In this document: positions 43,246-51,705 of the stretch, piece after piece | How the letters are laid out: every line of letters starts with the position of its first letter | Numbering within the stretch: the stretch's first letter is position 1 | Assembly (NCBI RefSeq): GCF_003719825.1 | Contig: NZ_RIBS01000002.1 | Span: 434,001 to 498,000 of the forward strand | Direction of reading: 5' to 3' | Source of the DNA: Montanilutibacter psychrotolerans | GTDB taxonomy: Bacteria > Pseudomonadota > Gammaproteobacteria > Xanthomonadales > Xanthomonadaceae | DNA length: 64,000 nt | Notes under the pieces: model-generated | The model's input: only the letters and a program-made list of their open reading frames with translations | Databases searched by the model: none | Told to the model about the DNA's origin: nothing | Translations under genes and position numbers: made by a program

Positions 43246-45141
43246 ATGAATCCACATTCGCCTTCCCGCCACGGGTTGCGCCGCGCCGGCATGGGCGCGG
43301 CAATCTTCGTCCTTGCCACCACCGGTGTTCTGGCTGCGGCCACCACGGTGCGCGCCACCCCGCCACACGCCGCCACGGAGGCGGGATCGATGACGCCGGA
43401 GACGCCGCTCACGCTGTCCAGCCAGGTGCGCGTGACCGAACACCGCGGCAACGACGACCTGCTGACCGCCGGGCTTGGCCGCGACGGCCTGCGTGCGATG
43501 GTGCCGCCGGGCTTCGCTGATCCCGCGTCGCCCACCGCCGCCGAGTTGCGCCGCCGCGCACTGTGGAGCAATTGGCGCGGCATCGCCGATCTCTCCCCGG
43601 GTGGCGGCTACGGCGAGGTGTACGGCAGCACCGTCAACGTGCCCGGCCGCGAGTTCAGCGCCTTCGCGCGTTTACCCGGAGCCACGCAGCCGCACCGCGT
43701 TCTGGTGCAGGTGCCCGATGCGTTCGACACGGGCAGACGTTGCGTGGTGGTTGCCGCCTCGTCGGGTTCGCGCGGGGTGTACGGGGCCATCGCAGTCGGC
43801 GGTGCGTGGGGCCTGCCGAAAGGCTGCGCGGTCGCGTACACCGACAAGGGCGCCGGCAGCGACTATTTCGATCTCGACAGCGGCCTGGGCGTGCGCCTGG
43901 ACGGCACGATCGGCACCGTCGACGATGGCCTGGCGTTCGTGCCCGAAGGCGCCGACGGCAAGCGCGGCATCGCGTTCAAGCACGCGCACTCGCGCGACAA
44001 CCCCGAGGCCGACTGGGGCCGGCACGTGCGGCAGGCCGCTCAGTTTGCGCTGCAGTCACTGGAGCAGGCGTTTCCGCAATCGGCGCCATTCACCTTCGCC
44101 AACACGCGCGTGATCGCGGTGGGTATCTCCAACGGCGGCGGCGCGGTGCTTCGTGCGGCGGAAGACGAGGGCGAGCCCTGGCTCGACGCGGTGGTGGCCG
44201 GCGAGCCGAACGTGCACGTCGACGGTGGTCGATCCCTCTACGACTACACCACCGAAGCGGCTTTGCTGATGCCTTGTGCGCTGCTGCATCCGGCCCTGGC
44301 GCCGTTGCCGCAACCGCCGGTGAGCGCGCAGGCCGCACCGCTGTGGGCGCTGCGCTGCGCTTCGCTGAAACAGGCCGGGCTGGTGGAAGGCGACGACACC
44401 GCCAGCCAATCCGCGTCGGCGTATGCGCGGTTGCGCGCCCGCGGATGGAGCGACGCGGCGCTCCGTGCGGGTGCATTGTCGGTCGGCTTCGATCTGTGGC
44501 GGGCCGTGGCCGTCACCTACGCCTCGGCCTACGGTCGTCATGGCGCCGGCGAGGGCCCCTGCGGCCATGCGTTTAGCGCGATCAACCCAGACTTCACGCC
44601 CCGCGCGGCGACCGCCGTCGAACGCGCCGCGTGGTGGGCCGACGGTAGCGGCATTCCGCCCGGTGCCGGAGTCGGCATCGTCGACACGCGCATGCAGCTG
44701 CCCGATGCCACGCTACCGGGCCTGCAATGCCTGCGTGCTCTCCACGACGATGCCGATGCGGCGATCCATGCCGGCATCGCCGCGACGCGCGCCCGACCGC
44801 CGCGCGCAGGCCTGCCGGTGGTGGTGGTGCACGGACTCGATGACGGGCTGATCCCACCGGCGTTCAGCAGTGCGCCGTACGTGGCGATGGCGAAGGCGGC
44901 CGGTCGCGACGTGCGCTACTGGCAGGTACCGCACAGCCAGCACTTCGACGGCTTCCTCGGCCTGCCGGACTACGCCGCACGCTACCTGCCGCTGCTGCCG
45001 TACGTGTATGCCGCGCTGGATCGCGTCCAGGCGCACCTCGACAGCGGCGCGCCACTGCCCGTCGACGCCACGTTGTCGACCACGCCGCGCGGCGCGGGTC
45101 ATCCGCTCGCCGGGACGCACCTGGCCATTCCGCACAACTGA
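43246..45141 (+). CDS. D-(-)-3-hydroxybutyrate oligomer hydrolase
   Basis: Encodes 631 aa; signal-like N-terminus (GMGAAIFVLATTGVLAAATT). The sequence matches the 3HB-oligomer hydrolase family (OrfZ type) from VRVTEHRGNDDLLTAGLG onward. The nucleophile is in ISNGGGA (Ser295), and WGLPKGCAVAYTDKGAG and WSNWRGIADL are family blocks; VVVVHGLDDGLIPP likely contains the acid residue and PHSQHFDGF the catalytic His. It cleaves linear 3-hydroxybutyrate oligomers from polyhydroxybutyrate breakdown to monomers. The PHA synthase genes phaE-phaC lie 1 kb downstream, so synthesis and mobilisation genes are neighbours. ATG 43246 has no strong ribosome-binding site. Confidence 0.87.
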   Translation: MNPHSPSRHGLRRAGMGAAIFVLATTGVLAAATTVRATPPHAATEAGSMTPETPLTLSSQVRVTEHRGNDDLLTAGLGRDGLRAMVPPGFADPASPTAAELRRRALWSNWRGIADLSPGGGYGEVYGSTVNVPGREFSAFARLPGATQPHRVLVQVPDAFDTGRRCVVVAASSGSRGVYGAIAVGGAWGLPKGCAVAYTDKGAGSDYFDLDSGLGVRLDGTIGTVDDGLAFVPEGADGKRGIAFKHAHSRDNPEADWGRHVRQAAQFALQSLEQAFPQSAPFTFANTRVIAVGISNGGGAVLRAAEDEGEPWLDAVVAGEPNVHVDGGRSLYDYTTEAALLMPCALLHPALAPLPQPPVSAQAAPLWALRCASLKQAGLVEGDDTASQSASAYARLRARGWSDAALRAGALSVGFDLWRAVAVTYASAYGRHGAGEGPCGHAFSAINPDFTPRAATAVERAAWWADGSGIPPGAGVGIVDTRMQLPDATLPGLQCLRALHDDADAAIHAGIAATRARPPRAGLPVVVVHGLDDGLIPPAFSSAPYVAMAKAAGRDVRYWQVPHSQHFDGFLGLPDYAARYLPLLPYVYAALDRVQAHLDSGAPLPVDATLSTTPRGAGHPLAGTHLAIPHN

Positions 45142-45440
45142 TCTCGCGGGCGGCCTTCCGGCGATGCTGCCGGCAGCCCCCGGTGCGCCGGCGCTACGCC
45201 CCGCGAGCATCGCCTTTGGGCGTCGTCCCGTGGCCAGCGCGGGAGGCACTGTGGTTTGTGGTCGTGCTTGACGACGCGTCAGGCGCCCGCAATCCGCCAC
45301 GCTCGGGGCACGCCAACCTGTCCAGTTGCGTACCGGCGGGCACGGTTCGGGAGGCATTCCACTTGCCGCCCGTCGTTGGCATTGGCAACCTGCATACCTG
45401 CGGTCGCATTGCGATCGCGTCACGGCCAATGGAGCGCCGC

Positions 45441-46055
45441 ATGCCGCGTCACTTTTCGATGATCCGCGAGTTTCACCTGGCGGACTGGTTCACCCTCGGC
45501 AACGCGTTCTGCGGCACCGGCGCGATCTTCTCGGCGATGCGCTTCCTGCAGGAAGGCGACGTGCGCGACCTCATGATCGGCATGGCGCTGATCCCGCTGG
45601 CCTTCATCCTGGATGCGCTCGACGGTCGCATCGCACGTTGGCGGAAGTCGTCCTCGACCCTGGGCCGCGAACTGGACTCGCTGGCGGACATCATCTCGTT
45701 TGGCGTCGCGCCGGCCGCGCTCGCGTACGCCTGCGGCCTGCAGGGCGGTTGGGACTGGATGGTGCTCAGCTACTTCGTCGGTTGTGGCGTCAGCCGCCTG
45801 GCGCGCTACAACGTCACCGCCGAGCAGTTGTCCGGCGACGAAGGCAAGGTCAAGTACTTCGAAGGCACGCCGATCCCGACCAGCCTGTTGCTGGTGGTGG
45901 TGTTGTGGGTGGCCGCTTCGCAGGACGCCATCGGCAGCCAGCTGTGGCTGGGGATGGTCCAGCTCGGTCCGTGGCAGCTCCATCCGCTGGTGCTTCTGTT
46001 CGCGATTTCCGGCTCGTTGATGATCAGCAAGACGCTGCACATTCCCAAGCCCTGA
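45441..46055 (+). CDS. pssA: CDP-diacylglycerol--serine O-phosphatidyltransferase
   Basis: Makes phosphatidylserine from CDP-diacylglycerol and serine, the entry to phosphatidylethanolamine. Encodes 204 aa with several membrane helices. The CDP-alcohol phosphotransferase signature DGxxARx8Gx3Dx3D is complete: D61-G62, A65-R66, G75, D79 and D83. ATG 45441 is preferred because GGAG lies 6 nt before it; an in-frame ATG at 45429 exists. The C-terminus (LLFAISGSLMISKTLHIPKP) is typical for this family. Monocistronic in appearance. Confidence 0.88.
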   Translation: MPRHFSMIREFHLADWFTLGNAFCGTGAIFSAMRFLQEGDVRDLMIGMALIPLAFILDALDGRIARWRKSSSTLGRELDSLADIISFGVAPAALAYACGLQGGWDWMVLSYFVGCGVSRLARYNVTAEQLSGDEGKVKYFEGTPIPTSLLLVVVLWVAASQDAIGSQLWLGMVQLGPWQLHPLVLLFAISGSLMISKTLHIPKP

Positions 46056-46171
46056 GTAACGCCGCGATGCGCCGGCCGCGTGGTCGCGCGGCGCACCCCG
46101 ACATGCGCTGGCGCATGTCGTTGGATGCAACACGGCCGTTGCTATGATCGCCACAAACCTTGGAGGGTGCG

Positions 46172-47413
46172 ATGGCGAACCACGGCTTCGGTGCAGGCGG
46201 CTTCAATGCCGACGGTCACGGACAGGAAGAATTCGCGGCGCTTGCGCGCCGGTACTGGAATGCCTGGGGCGAGATGATGCGTGCCGGCGGCGCGCCTTCG
46301 GCCGCGGGCGTCGGCATGCCGGGCTTCGGCATGCCGGGCTTCGGCGCGGCGGGTGCGGGCGTCGACAAGGGCGCCATGCCCGGCTGGAACGACGCCATCG
46401 CGTGGTGGTCCAAGCTCGCCCAGGGCAGCGGTGGCGGCGCAGCGAACGAGACGCTCGATCGCTTCAGCCAGCAGGCCAGCGGCTGGTACGCGCAGATGCA
46501 GGACGTTGCCGCGCGCTTCGCCGGTCGCGACGGTAGCGCCGCCGACATCACCCGCGCCTGGAAGGACGCGCTCGGCGGCGGCAATGTGTTTGCCGATGCG
46601 ATTCGCGGCATGCAGGGCCCCGGCCAGCATGGGTTCGAGCAGTGGGGCGAGCAGGTCAAGCCTTGGCTCGATCTGCTGCAACGCGGCGGCCGCGACTGGG
46701 CCGGCACGCCCGCGTTCGGCTTCGCACGCGAGCACCAGCAGCGTTGGCAGAAGCTGGCGCGCGCGCACGACCAGCACCAGCAGGCCAACCAGGCGCACCA
46801 CGCGATGCTGGGCGATGCCACCCAACGCGCGTTCGAGCTGTTCGAACAGAAACTGGCAGAACGCAGCGAACCCGGCCGGCAGATCGGCTCGGCGCGCGCA
46901 CTGTTCGATCTGTGGATCGACGCCGCCGAAGAGGCGTATGCCGAGATCGCGCTGTCGCCGCGTTTCCGCGCGAGCTATGGCGAGCTGGTCAACACGCAGA
47001 TGCAGTTGCGCGCGGCGGTGCAGGGCGAGGTGGAGCAGGCCGCGATGCAGTTGGGCATGCCAACGCGCACCGAGGTCGATGCCGCGCACCGCAAGATCGT
47101 CCAGCTCGAACGCGAGCTGCGTCGCCTGCGCGATGCCGTGCAGGGCCTGGCCGGCAACGCCGATTCGCCACGCGCGGCCACTGCGCCGCCGCCGCGCACC
47201 GCCACTGCCGACACACCCGCCAAGCGCGCGCCTGCCGCCGCGCAGACCTCGGGACGCAAGGCGTCGGCAAAGAAAGCCCCGATGGCACCTGCAGCCAAGC
47301 CCGCGAGCGGCAAGCAAACCGCATCGCGTGCGCCAGCAGCCAAGCCCGCGCGCGGCAAGCCACTGACGGCCAACGCAACCAAGGCCGTGAAGGCGGCGAA
47401 GGGAAAGCGCTGA
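46172..47413 (+). CDS. phaE: Class III poly(3-hydroxyalkanoate) synthase subunit PhaE
   Basis: Encodes 413 aa. It matches PhaE by size, position and content: a Gly/Met-rich N-terminal stretch (VGMPGFGMPGFGAAGAG), a helical middle (RQIGSARALFDLWIDAAEEAY, FRASYGELVNTQMQLRAAVQ) and a coiled region (ARTEVDAAHRKIVQLERELRRLR type). The ~80-residue tail is Lys/Ala/Pro-rich and histone H1-like (AAKPASGKQTASRAPAAKPA), which might bind nucleic acid or granule surfaces. GGAGG sits 5 nt before ATG 46172. Family knowledge: PhaE forms the active complex with PhaC. Confidence 0.88.
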   Translation: MANHGFGAGGFNADGHGQEEFAALARRYWNAWGEMMRAGGAPSAAGVGMPGFGMPGFGAAGAGVDKGAMPGWNDAIAWWSKLAQGSGGGAANETLDRFSQQASGWYAQMQDVAARFAGRDGSAADITRAWKDALGGGNVFADAIRGMQGPGQHGFEQWGEQVKPWLDLLQRGGRDWAGTPAFGFAREHQQRWQKLARAHDQHQQANQAHHAMLGDATQRAFELFEQKLAERSEPGRQIGSARALFDLWIDAAEEAYAEIALSPRFRASYGELVNTQMQLRAAVQGEVEQAAMQLGMPTRTEVDAAHRKIVQLERELRRLRDAVQGLAGNADSPRAATAPPPRTATADTPAKRAPAAAQTSGRKASAKKAPMAPAAKPASGKQTASRAPAAKPARGKPLTANATKAVKAAKGKR

Positions 47414-47414
47414 C

Positions 47415-48500
47415 ATGAACGGATACGACGCCTACGGGCCGCTCAACATCAGCGCCGAATCGCTGGCCAACGAAGCGATGCAGGCGCAGGGCAAACTGCG
47501 CGCCGGACTGGACACGCTGCGCGAGGTCGACGACGTCGAGTACGGCGCCACGGCGAAGGAAGAAGTCTGGCGCGATGGCAAGGTCGTGCTGTACCGCTTC
47601 CGCGGCGAGCAGACGCCCACCGCCCGCGTGCCGCTGCTGATCGCCTACGCACTGGTCAACCGGCCGTACATGGTCGACCTCCAGGCCGACAAGTCGATCG
47701 TGCGTGGCCTGCTCGAGCGCGGGGAGGACGTGTACGTGCTGGATTGGGGCTATCCGGACCGCTCCGACCGCTACCTCGAACTGGATGACTACATCCAGCG
47801 CTTCCTGGGCGGCGCGGTGGATCACCTGCGCAGCGCCTACCGCCTCGATTCGATCAACCTGCTGGGCATCTGCCAGGGCGGCGCGTTCTCGCTGTGCTAC
47901 GCCGCGCTGAATCCGGCCAAGGTGCGCAACCTGATCACGATGGTCACGCCGGTCGACTTCCACACCCCCGACAACATGCTGTCGAACTGGGTGCGCGAGC
48001 TCGATGCCGACCTGTTTGTCGACACGCTGGGCAACGTGCCTGCCGATGTCATGAACTGGTGCTACCTCACGCTCAAGCCGTGGCGGCTGTTCGTGCAGAA
48101 GTACGTGGGGCTGGTGGACATCCTCGACAACAAGCAGGCGCTCGAGGACTTCCTGCGCATGGAAAAATGGATCTTCGACTCACCCGACCAGGCCGGCGAG
48201 GCATTCCGCCAGTTCATCAAGCAGTTCTACCAGGGCAACGGCTTCGTCAAGGGCGGCATCGACATCGGCGGTCGCCCGGTCGATCTGCGCCATATCGTCG
48301 CGCCGGTGCTCAATATCTACGCCGAGCAGGATCATCTGGTGCCGCCGGATGCCTCGCGCGCGCTGGCCAAGCTGGTGGGCACCACCGACTACAGCGAGTT
48401 GTCGTTCCGCGGTGGCCACATCGGCATCTACGTGTCGAGTCGGGCGCAGCGCGAAGTGCCGCAGTCCATCCACGACTGGCTGACGCGGCGTTCGCGATAG
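47415..48500 (+). CDS. phaC: Class III poly(3-hydroxyalkanoate) synthase subunit PhaC
   Basis: Encodes 361 aa, the usual class III length. It polymerises 3-hydroxyacyl-CoA into PHA granules in the cytoplasm. The lipase-like box is GICQGG with catalytic Cys153; Asp306 (AEQDHLVPP) and His335 (RGGHIG) complete the triad. WGYPDRSDRYLELDDY and PDNMLSNWVRELD are PhaC family blocks. It begins one base after the phaE stop, so the two are translated together and the pair is complete. No phasin or PHA repressor gene is seen close by. Confidence 0.94.
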   Translation: MNGYDAYGPLNISAESLANEAMQAQGKLRAGLDTLREVDDVEYGATAKEEVWRDGKVVLYRFRGEQTPTARVPLLIAYALVNRPYMVDLQADKSIVRGLLERGEDVYVLDWGYPDRSDRYLELDDYIQRFLGGAVDHLRSAYRLDSINLLGICQGGAFSLCYAALNPAKVRNLITMVTPVDFHTPDNMLSNWVRELDADLFVDTLGNVPADVMNWCYLTLKPWRLFVQKYVGLVDILDNKQALEDFLRMEKWIFDSPDQAGEAFRQFIKQFYQGNGFVKGGIDIGGRPVDLRHIVAPVLNIYAEQDHLVPPDASRALAKLVGTTDYSELSFRGGHIGIYVSSRAQREVPQSIHDWLTRRSR

Positions 48501-48597
48501 GCCGGCGCGGTGGCCATCGACCCGGAACGTGAACCGCACCGCGCTCGGGTTCGCGCGCGGGCTGTGCCGATGGCCGTCGGCAAGGTGTAATCCCGGC

Positions 48598-48984
48598 ATG
48601 ACCAAGCCCGCCATCTTCGCCCTCAACGCCGCGCTGCTGTTCGCCGTCGCGGCTTCCGTCCACGCCGCGCCGCCACCGCAGGCCGTGCGCGAGATCGACC
48701 AGCTGATTGGCGCCTTGGGCGCGTCGGGCTGCGAGTTCCAGCGCAACGGCAGCTGGCATCCCGCGGCCCAGGCGCAACAGCACCTGCGCCGCAAATACGA
48801 CTGGCTGCGCGAGCGCGACATGGTCGCCACCGCCGAGCAGTTCATCGAACGCGCCGGAACCAAGAGCAGCCTCAGTGGGCGTGTCTACCAGGTGCGATGC
48901 GCCGGTCGCCCGGCCGTGCCGTCGGCGGCGTGGCTGGGTGCCAAACTCAGGGAGCTGCGCAGCGCGCCGGCGCCGGTACGTTGA
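48598..48984 (+). CDS. Exported DUF5329 family protein (128 aa)
   Basis: Signal peptide (IFALNAALLFAVAASVHA) then the conserved core EIDQLIGALGASGCEFQRNG, HLRRKYDWL, TAEQFIERAGTKSSLSG and YQVRCAGRP, which I recognise as DUF5329. The two cysteines (SGCEF, VRCAG) probably form a disulphide in the periplasm. The function of this small family is unknown. ATG 48598 is chosen for the signal peptide. No operon partner is evident. Confidence 0.82.
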   Translation: MTKPAIFALNAALLFAVAASVHAAPPPQAVREIDQLIGALGASGCEFQRNGSWHPAAQAQQHLRRKYDWLRERDMVATAEQFIERAGTKSSLSGRVYQVRCAGRPAVPSAAWLGAKLRELRSAPAPVR

Positions 48985-49023
48985 CGCGCTAGACTCGCGC
49001 TGCCTCCCACGACGGAACCCGCC

Positions 49024-49224
49024 ATGAGCCAGCGCCGTTCGCTCAGCCGCTCCCGCCATGACCGCATGGTCGCCGGCGTGATCGGCGGCATCGCCCACCG
49101 TTTCGGCTGGAATCCGACGCTGCTGCGGTTTGTCTACGTGGTGCTGTCGATCGTCTCGGCGGCGTTCCCGGGCATCCTCGTCTACCTGATCCTGTGGCTG
49201 CTGATGCCCGAGGAGGGCAGCTGA
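49024..49224 (+). CDS. PspC-domain membrane protein (66 aa)
   Basis: A short PspC-like protein: RHDRMVAGVIGGIAHRFGWNPTLLRF, then one hydrophobic span (VYVVLSIVSAAFPGILVYLILWLLMP). Family knowledge: PspC domains respond to inner-membrane stress, but stand-alone short versions are common and not well studied. The next gene overlaps its end by ~30 bp, so the two may be translated together. Confidence 0.85.
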   Translation: MSQRRSLSRSRHDRMVAGVIGGIAHRFGWNPTLLRFVYVVLSIVSAAFPGILVYLILWLLMPEEGS

Positions 49225-49676
49225 GCCCGCGCCTGCCAGCGGCGCTGCTGGCGGCAACGCGCGTGCTCGGGATCGCCTGGGCCGTGCCGTGCACGCTGCT
49301 GGGATTGCTGGTGGGCGCCGCGGGGTTGCCGTTTGGCGCGCACGCGCACCTGCGTCGTGCCGATTGCGCGATCGTGTTCCACCGTTGGCCCTGGGGGCCG
49401 GGTGGGGCGATCACGTTCGGCAACGTGATCGTGCACACCGGCGACACGCTGGACTCGCCGTGCGTGACCTACGCGCACCGCGCCGGCCTGCGCGAGGAAG
49501 CCCGCATCCGCATCGGCGATCACGAGCGTGCCCACGTCTACCAGTACATGGTGCTGGGCGTGCTGTTCCTGCCGCTGTACCTGCTGTTGGGCGGTGTCAG
49601 CGGGCGCAATCCGTTCGAGCGTGCCGCCGATCGCTATGCGTTGACCGGACGTGGCTGGTGGCCGTGGTCGCGCTGA
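49194..49676 (+). CDS. Conserved membrane protein with HExxH motif
   Basis: About 160 aa from GTG 49194, which overlaps the PspC gene; CTG or later GTG starts are possible because no start is clearly supported. Hydrophobic spans occur at LLAATRVLGIAWAVPCTLLGLL and YMVLGVLFLPLYLLLGG. Between them lies GDHERAHVYQYMVLG, which contains HERAH, a zinc-metallopeptidase-like HExxH motif, followed by the conserved NPFERAADRYAL. The same architecture is known in uncharacterised conserved membrane proteins. Catalysis is not proven, and no third zinc ligand can be assigned. Confidence 0.68.
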   Translation: MAADARGGQLSPRLPAALLAATRVLGIAWAVPCTLLGLLVGAAGLPFGAHAHLRRADCAIVFHRWPWGPGGAITFGNVIVHTGDTLDSPCVTYAHRAGLREEARIRIGDHERAHVYQYMVLGVLFLPLYLLLGGVSGRNPFERAADRYALTGRGWWPWSR

Positions 49677-49694
49677 GCGCGCGGCAGCACAGCG

Positions 49695-50489
49695 TCAAAG
49701 CCAGGGTGTGATCGGCAACGTCACGACGGATTGCCCCATCGGGCTGGCCTGCGGTCCGAAGCGCCGTTCTGCAAACACGATTCGATCCGCCTCCACCAGC
49801 ACCACCGTGCTGCACCGCGTGCCGTAGCGATCGCCGTGCACGAACGGCGGCGAGAGGCGGCGTTCGAGCTCCAGCCCGACGCCGGTGTCGGGCAGTGCAT
49901 CGTCGGGTGCGACGGTGATGTCGGCCAAGGCCGCAAACAGCGGCGCCAACGCGGTGTCGTCGACGTCGACGTCAGCAGCTGGCGACTGCAACCAGTTCGA
50001 CAGCGCTCGCGTCGCGTGGCCGCTCTTCGGCCACGGCGCATCAAACGCGCCGTTCGACATCGCGTGCACGCCAGGGGCGACGGGCGCGTGGGTGAAGCCG
50101 GGGTGGTTGCTCGCGAAGCCCAGTTGGTTGCCGTCCCAGCCCAGCAGGTTGAAGCGACCGTACTCGTGCGCGGTGTCGGCCAGGGCGGCGAAGAAGCCAT
50201 CGTTGTCCGCGTCGGAAGCGGCGAAGTCGCGCACCAGCGCGCCGCGCGATCGGGGCGCCACCTCGCCGGCGGACCCAGCGCGCACGTTGGTGACCGCGGC
50301 CAGCCGGCCCGTGTTGGACACCAGCAACCAACTGCCGCCCTGCAGCAGGTCCCGCCCGCCATACAGGTGCGGCAGATCCGGTAGCACGCCGGCTGCCGCC
50401 GCGGGACGCTCATGGAACTCGTCGCGATTGGCAATCACGGCGAGCCGGTAACGCGGATGGGATTGCCAGGCGAGGGCGATCAGGCACAT
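49695..50489 (-). CDS. NRDE/TANGO2 family protein
   Basis: Encodes 264 aa beginning MCLIALAW with Cys at position 2 and VIANRDEFHERPA, the NRDE signature of the TANGO2 family. The rest (LYGGRDLLQGGSWLLVSNTG, HAMSNGAFDAPWPK, DRYGTRCSTVVLV, GQSVVTLPITPWL) follows the family. The role of bacterial members is not settled; proposals include haem or CoA/lipid handling. It converges with the upstream membrane gene (18 bp apart). ATG 50489. Confidence 0.88.
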   Translation of the reverse strand: MCLIALAWQSHPRYRLAVIANRDEFHERPAAAAGVLPDLPHLYGGRDLLQGGSWLLVSNTGRLAAVTNVRAGSAGEVAPRSRGALVRDFAASDADNDGFFAALADTAHEYGRFNLLGWDGNQLGFASNHPGFTHAPVAPGVHAMSNGAFDAPWPKSGHATRALSNWLQSPAADVDVDDTALAPLFAALADITVAPDDALPDTGVGLELERRLSPPFVHGDRYGTRCSTVVLVEADRIVFAERRFGPQASPMGQSVVTLPITPWL

Positions 50490-51705
50490 GGACGGTTCCG
50501 GAATGGCGTTGGCGGGCGTTGGTTGCGCGACGGCGCTGCCCGAATCGGCACCGGTGTCGACTTCCGTGACGGCTGCGACGGATTGGCGAGGCGTCGTCGG
50601 AGATCATAGGCGCCACACGCCCATTCCCGGGCACGCGACATCCCACTGCGTTGCACCGCGGATCAGCGACATCGCTGACCGTCGCTGGCGCGGCAGCCGG
50701 AGAATGCATCGCATCTTGTTGTTGCAGCGGTAACGCCGGCATGGAAGCTGGCGTTGCCGCCCTTTCTTCAAGTGCGCACGACGCGCTGTCCCCTTCGACA
50801 ACACGCCATCGTCGTCGCCGTCGCCATTGCGCGCCGCCGCGTCGCGCCACGCGTCCGCACGCGGGTTCGAGCGCCCCCCGCGCCGCGTCCGCATGCCCGC
50901 ACCCTTGAGCGCCCACCCGCGCCGAACGACGGTGGCTGACCAACGGTCGATCGCCTTTACCCCGGGATAACGCCCACAGCGCTATGCTCGGGGCGTCGAA
51001 GAAGGATCCACTTCGGGTCAAACGTCCAGTCAGCTACGAGGTTCGCTGGATTCAAGGCTCAAGCATCTCTTCGGCATGGAAGGCCCAGCCACCCGAGGGG
51101 AACATCCCTTGTCGAGACTGGGCCTTCTTCATGTCTGCGCCGCGTCACGACGCCGCCATCGAGTGTTCTCGTCTGGATCGACGACCGCGCGGCGCTTGAG
51201 AGCAGTGTGTCCGCGAGCCGGGGCGTTGAATGGTGAAGGGCGAACGGATCTGCGTGCGCCGCCCGGACCCCGGAAAGACAGTACGCGTCAGGTGGCTAGC
51301 TTCGACGGGCGGTCTTCTGCTCTTTCGCCACGGGACCGCCGAGAACCTATCTCTGCCAGCCTTCCTTGCACAACAGGGTAGAGCAACTCAATGTCACCTT
51401 CGACTCGCGTGGGCCAGGTCGAAGCTAAGAAGGATGCGAGGGCGAGGCTGCCGATTGGCTCAGTACTTGGCTCGCAGGTGGCCCGATGGCTCAAAAGAAC
51501 TTGGCCGAGCAGGCCAAGGGCCGATTTTGTGGCGTACCGTAGGGCGCGCGAAGGAAGGCCTCGCGTCATAGCGTATCCCGAGCGGGCGGCCGGGTAAGGG
51601 GCGGGGCACGGGGCGCTGGATGTGGGAAATGCCGAGGTCGCGCGGGGTGGCTGAGCGAAGCCAGGCCGCAGGGAAGTATTCTTAGGGCATGCATGGGGGG
51701 GGGCT
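50490..51705. other. 1.2-kb intergenic region at edge of accessory island
   Basis: No convincing protein gene. The part at 50490-50980 gives only Arg/Ala-rich shadow frames. The part at 51200-51690 is open on both strands (51230-51571 plus; 51288-51935 minus) with protein-like but unrecognised translations, which I suspect is a mosaic repeat rather than a gene. The structured hairpin at 51079-51127 is listed separately, and a G9 tract (51695-51703) precedes the next gene. Confidence 0.5.
51079..51127 (+). terminator. Strong two-tier hairpin; terminator or 3' end of a small RNA
   Basis: A 10-bp outer stem GAAGGCCCAG (51079-51088) with CTGGGCCTTC (51118-51127) encloses an inner stem AGGG/CCCT (51096-51109). 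It sits ~600 bp from the nearest gene start, so no known gene is being terminated. The sequence before it (50990-51078) is rich in short stems (TCCAG...CTGGA), compatible with a small RNA. No RNA family is recognised. Confidence 0.4.
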
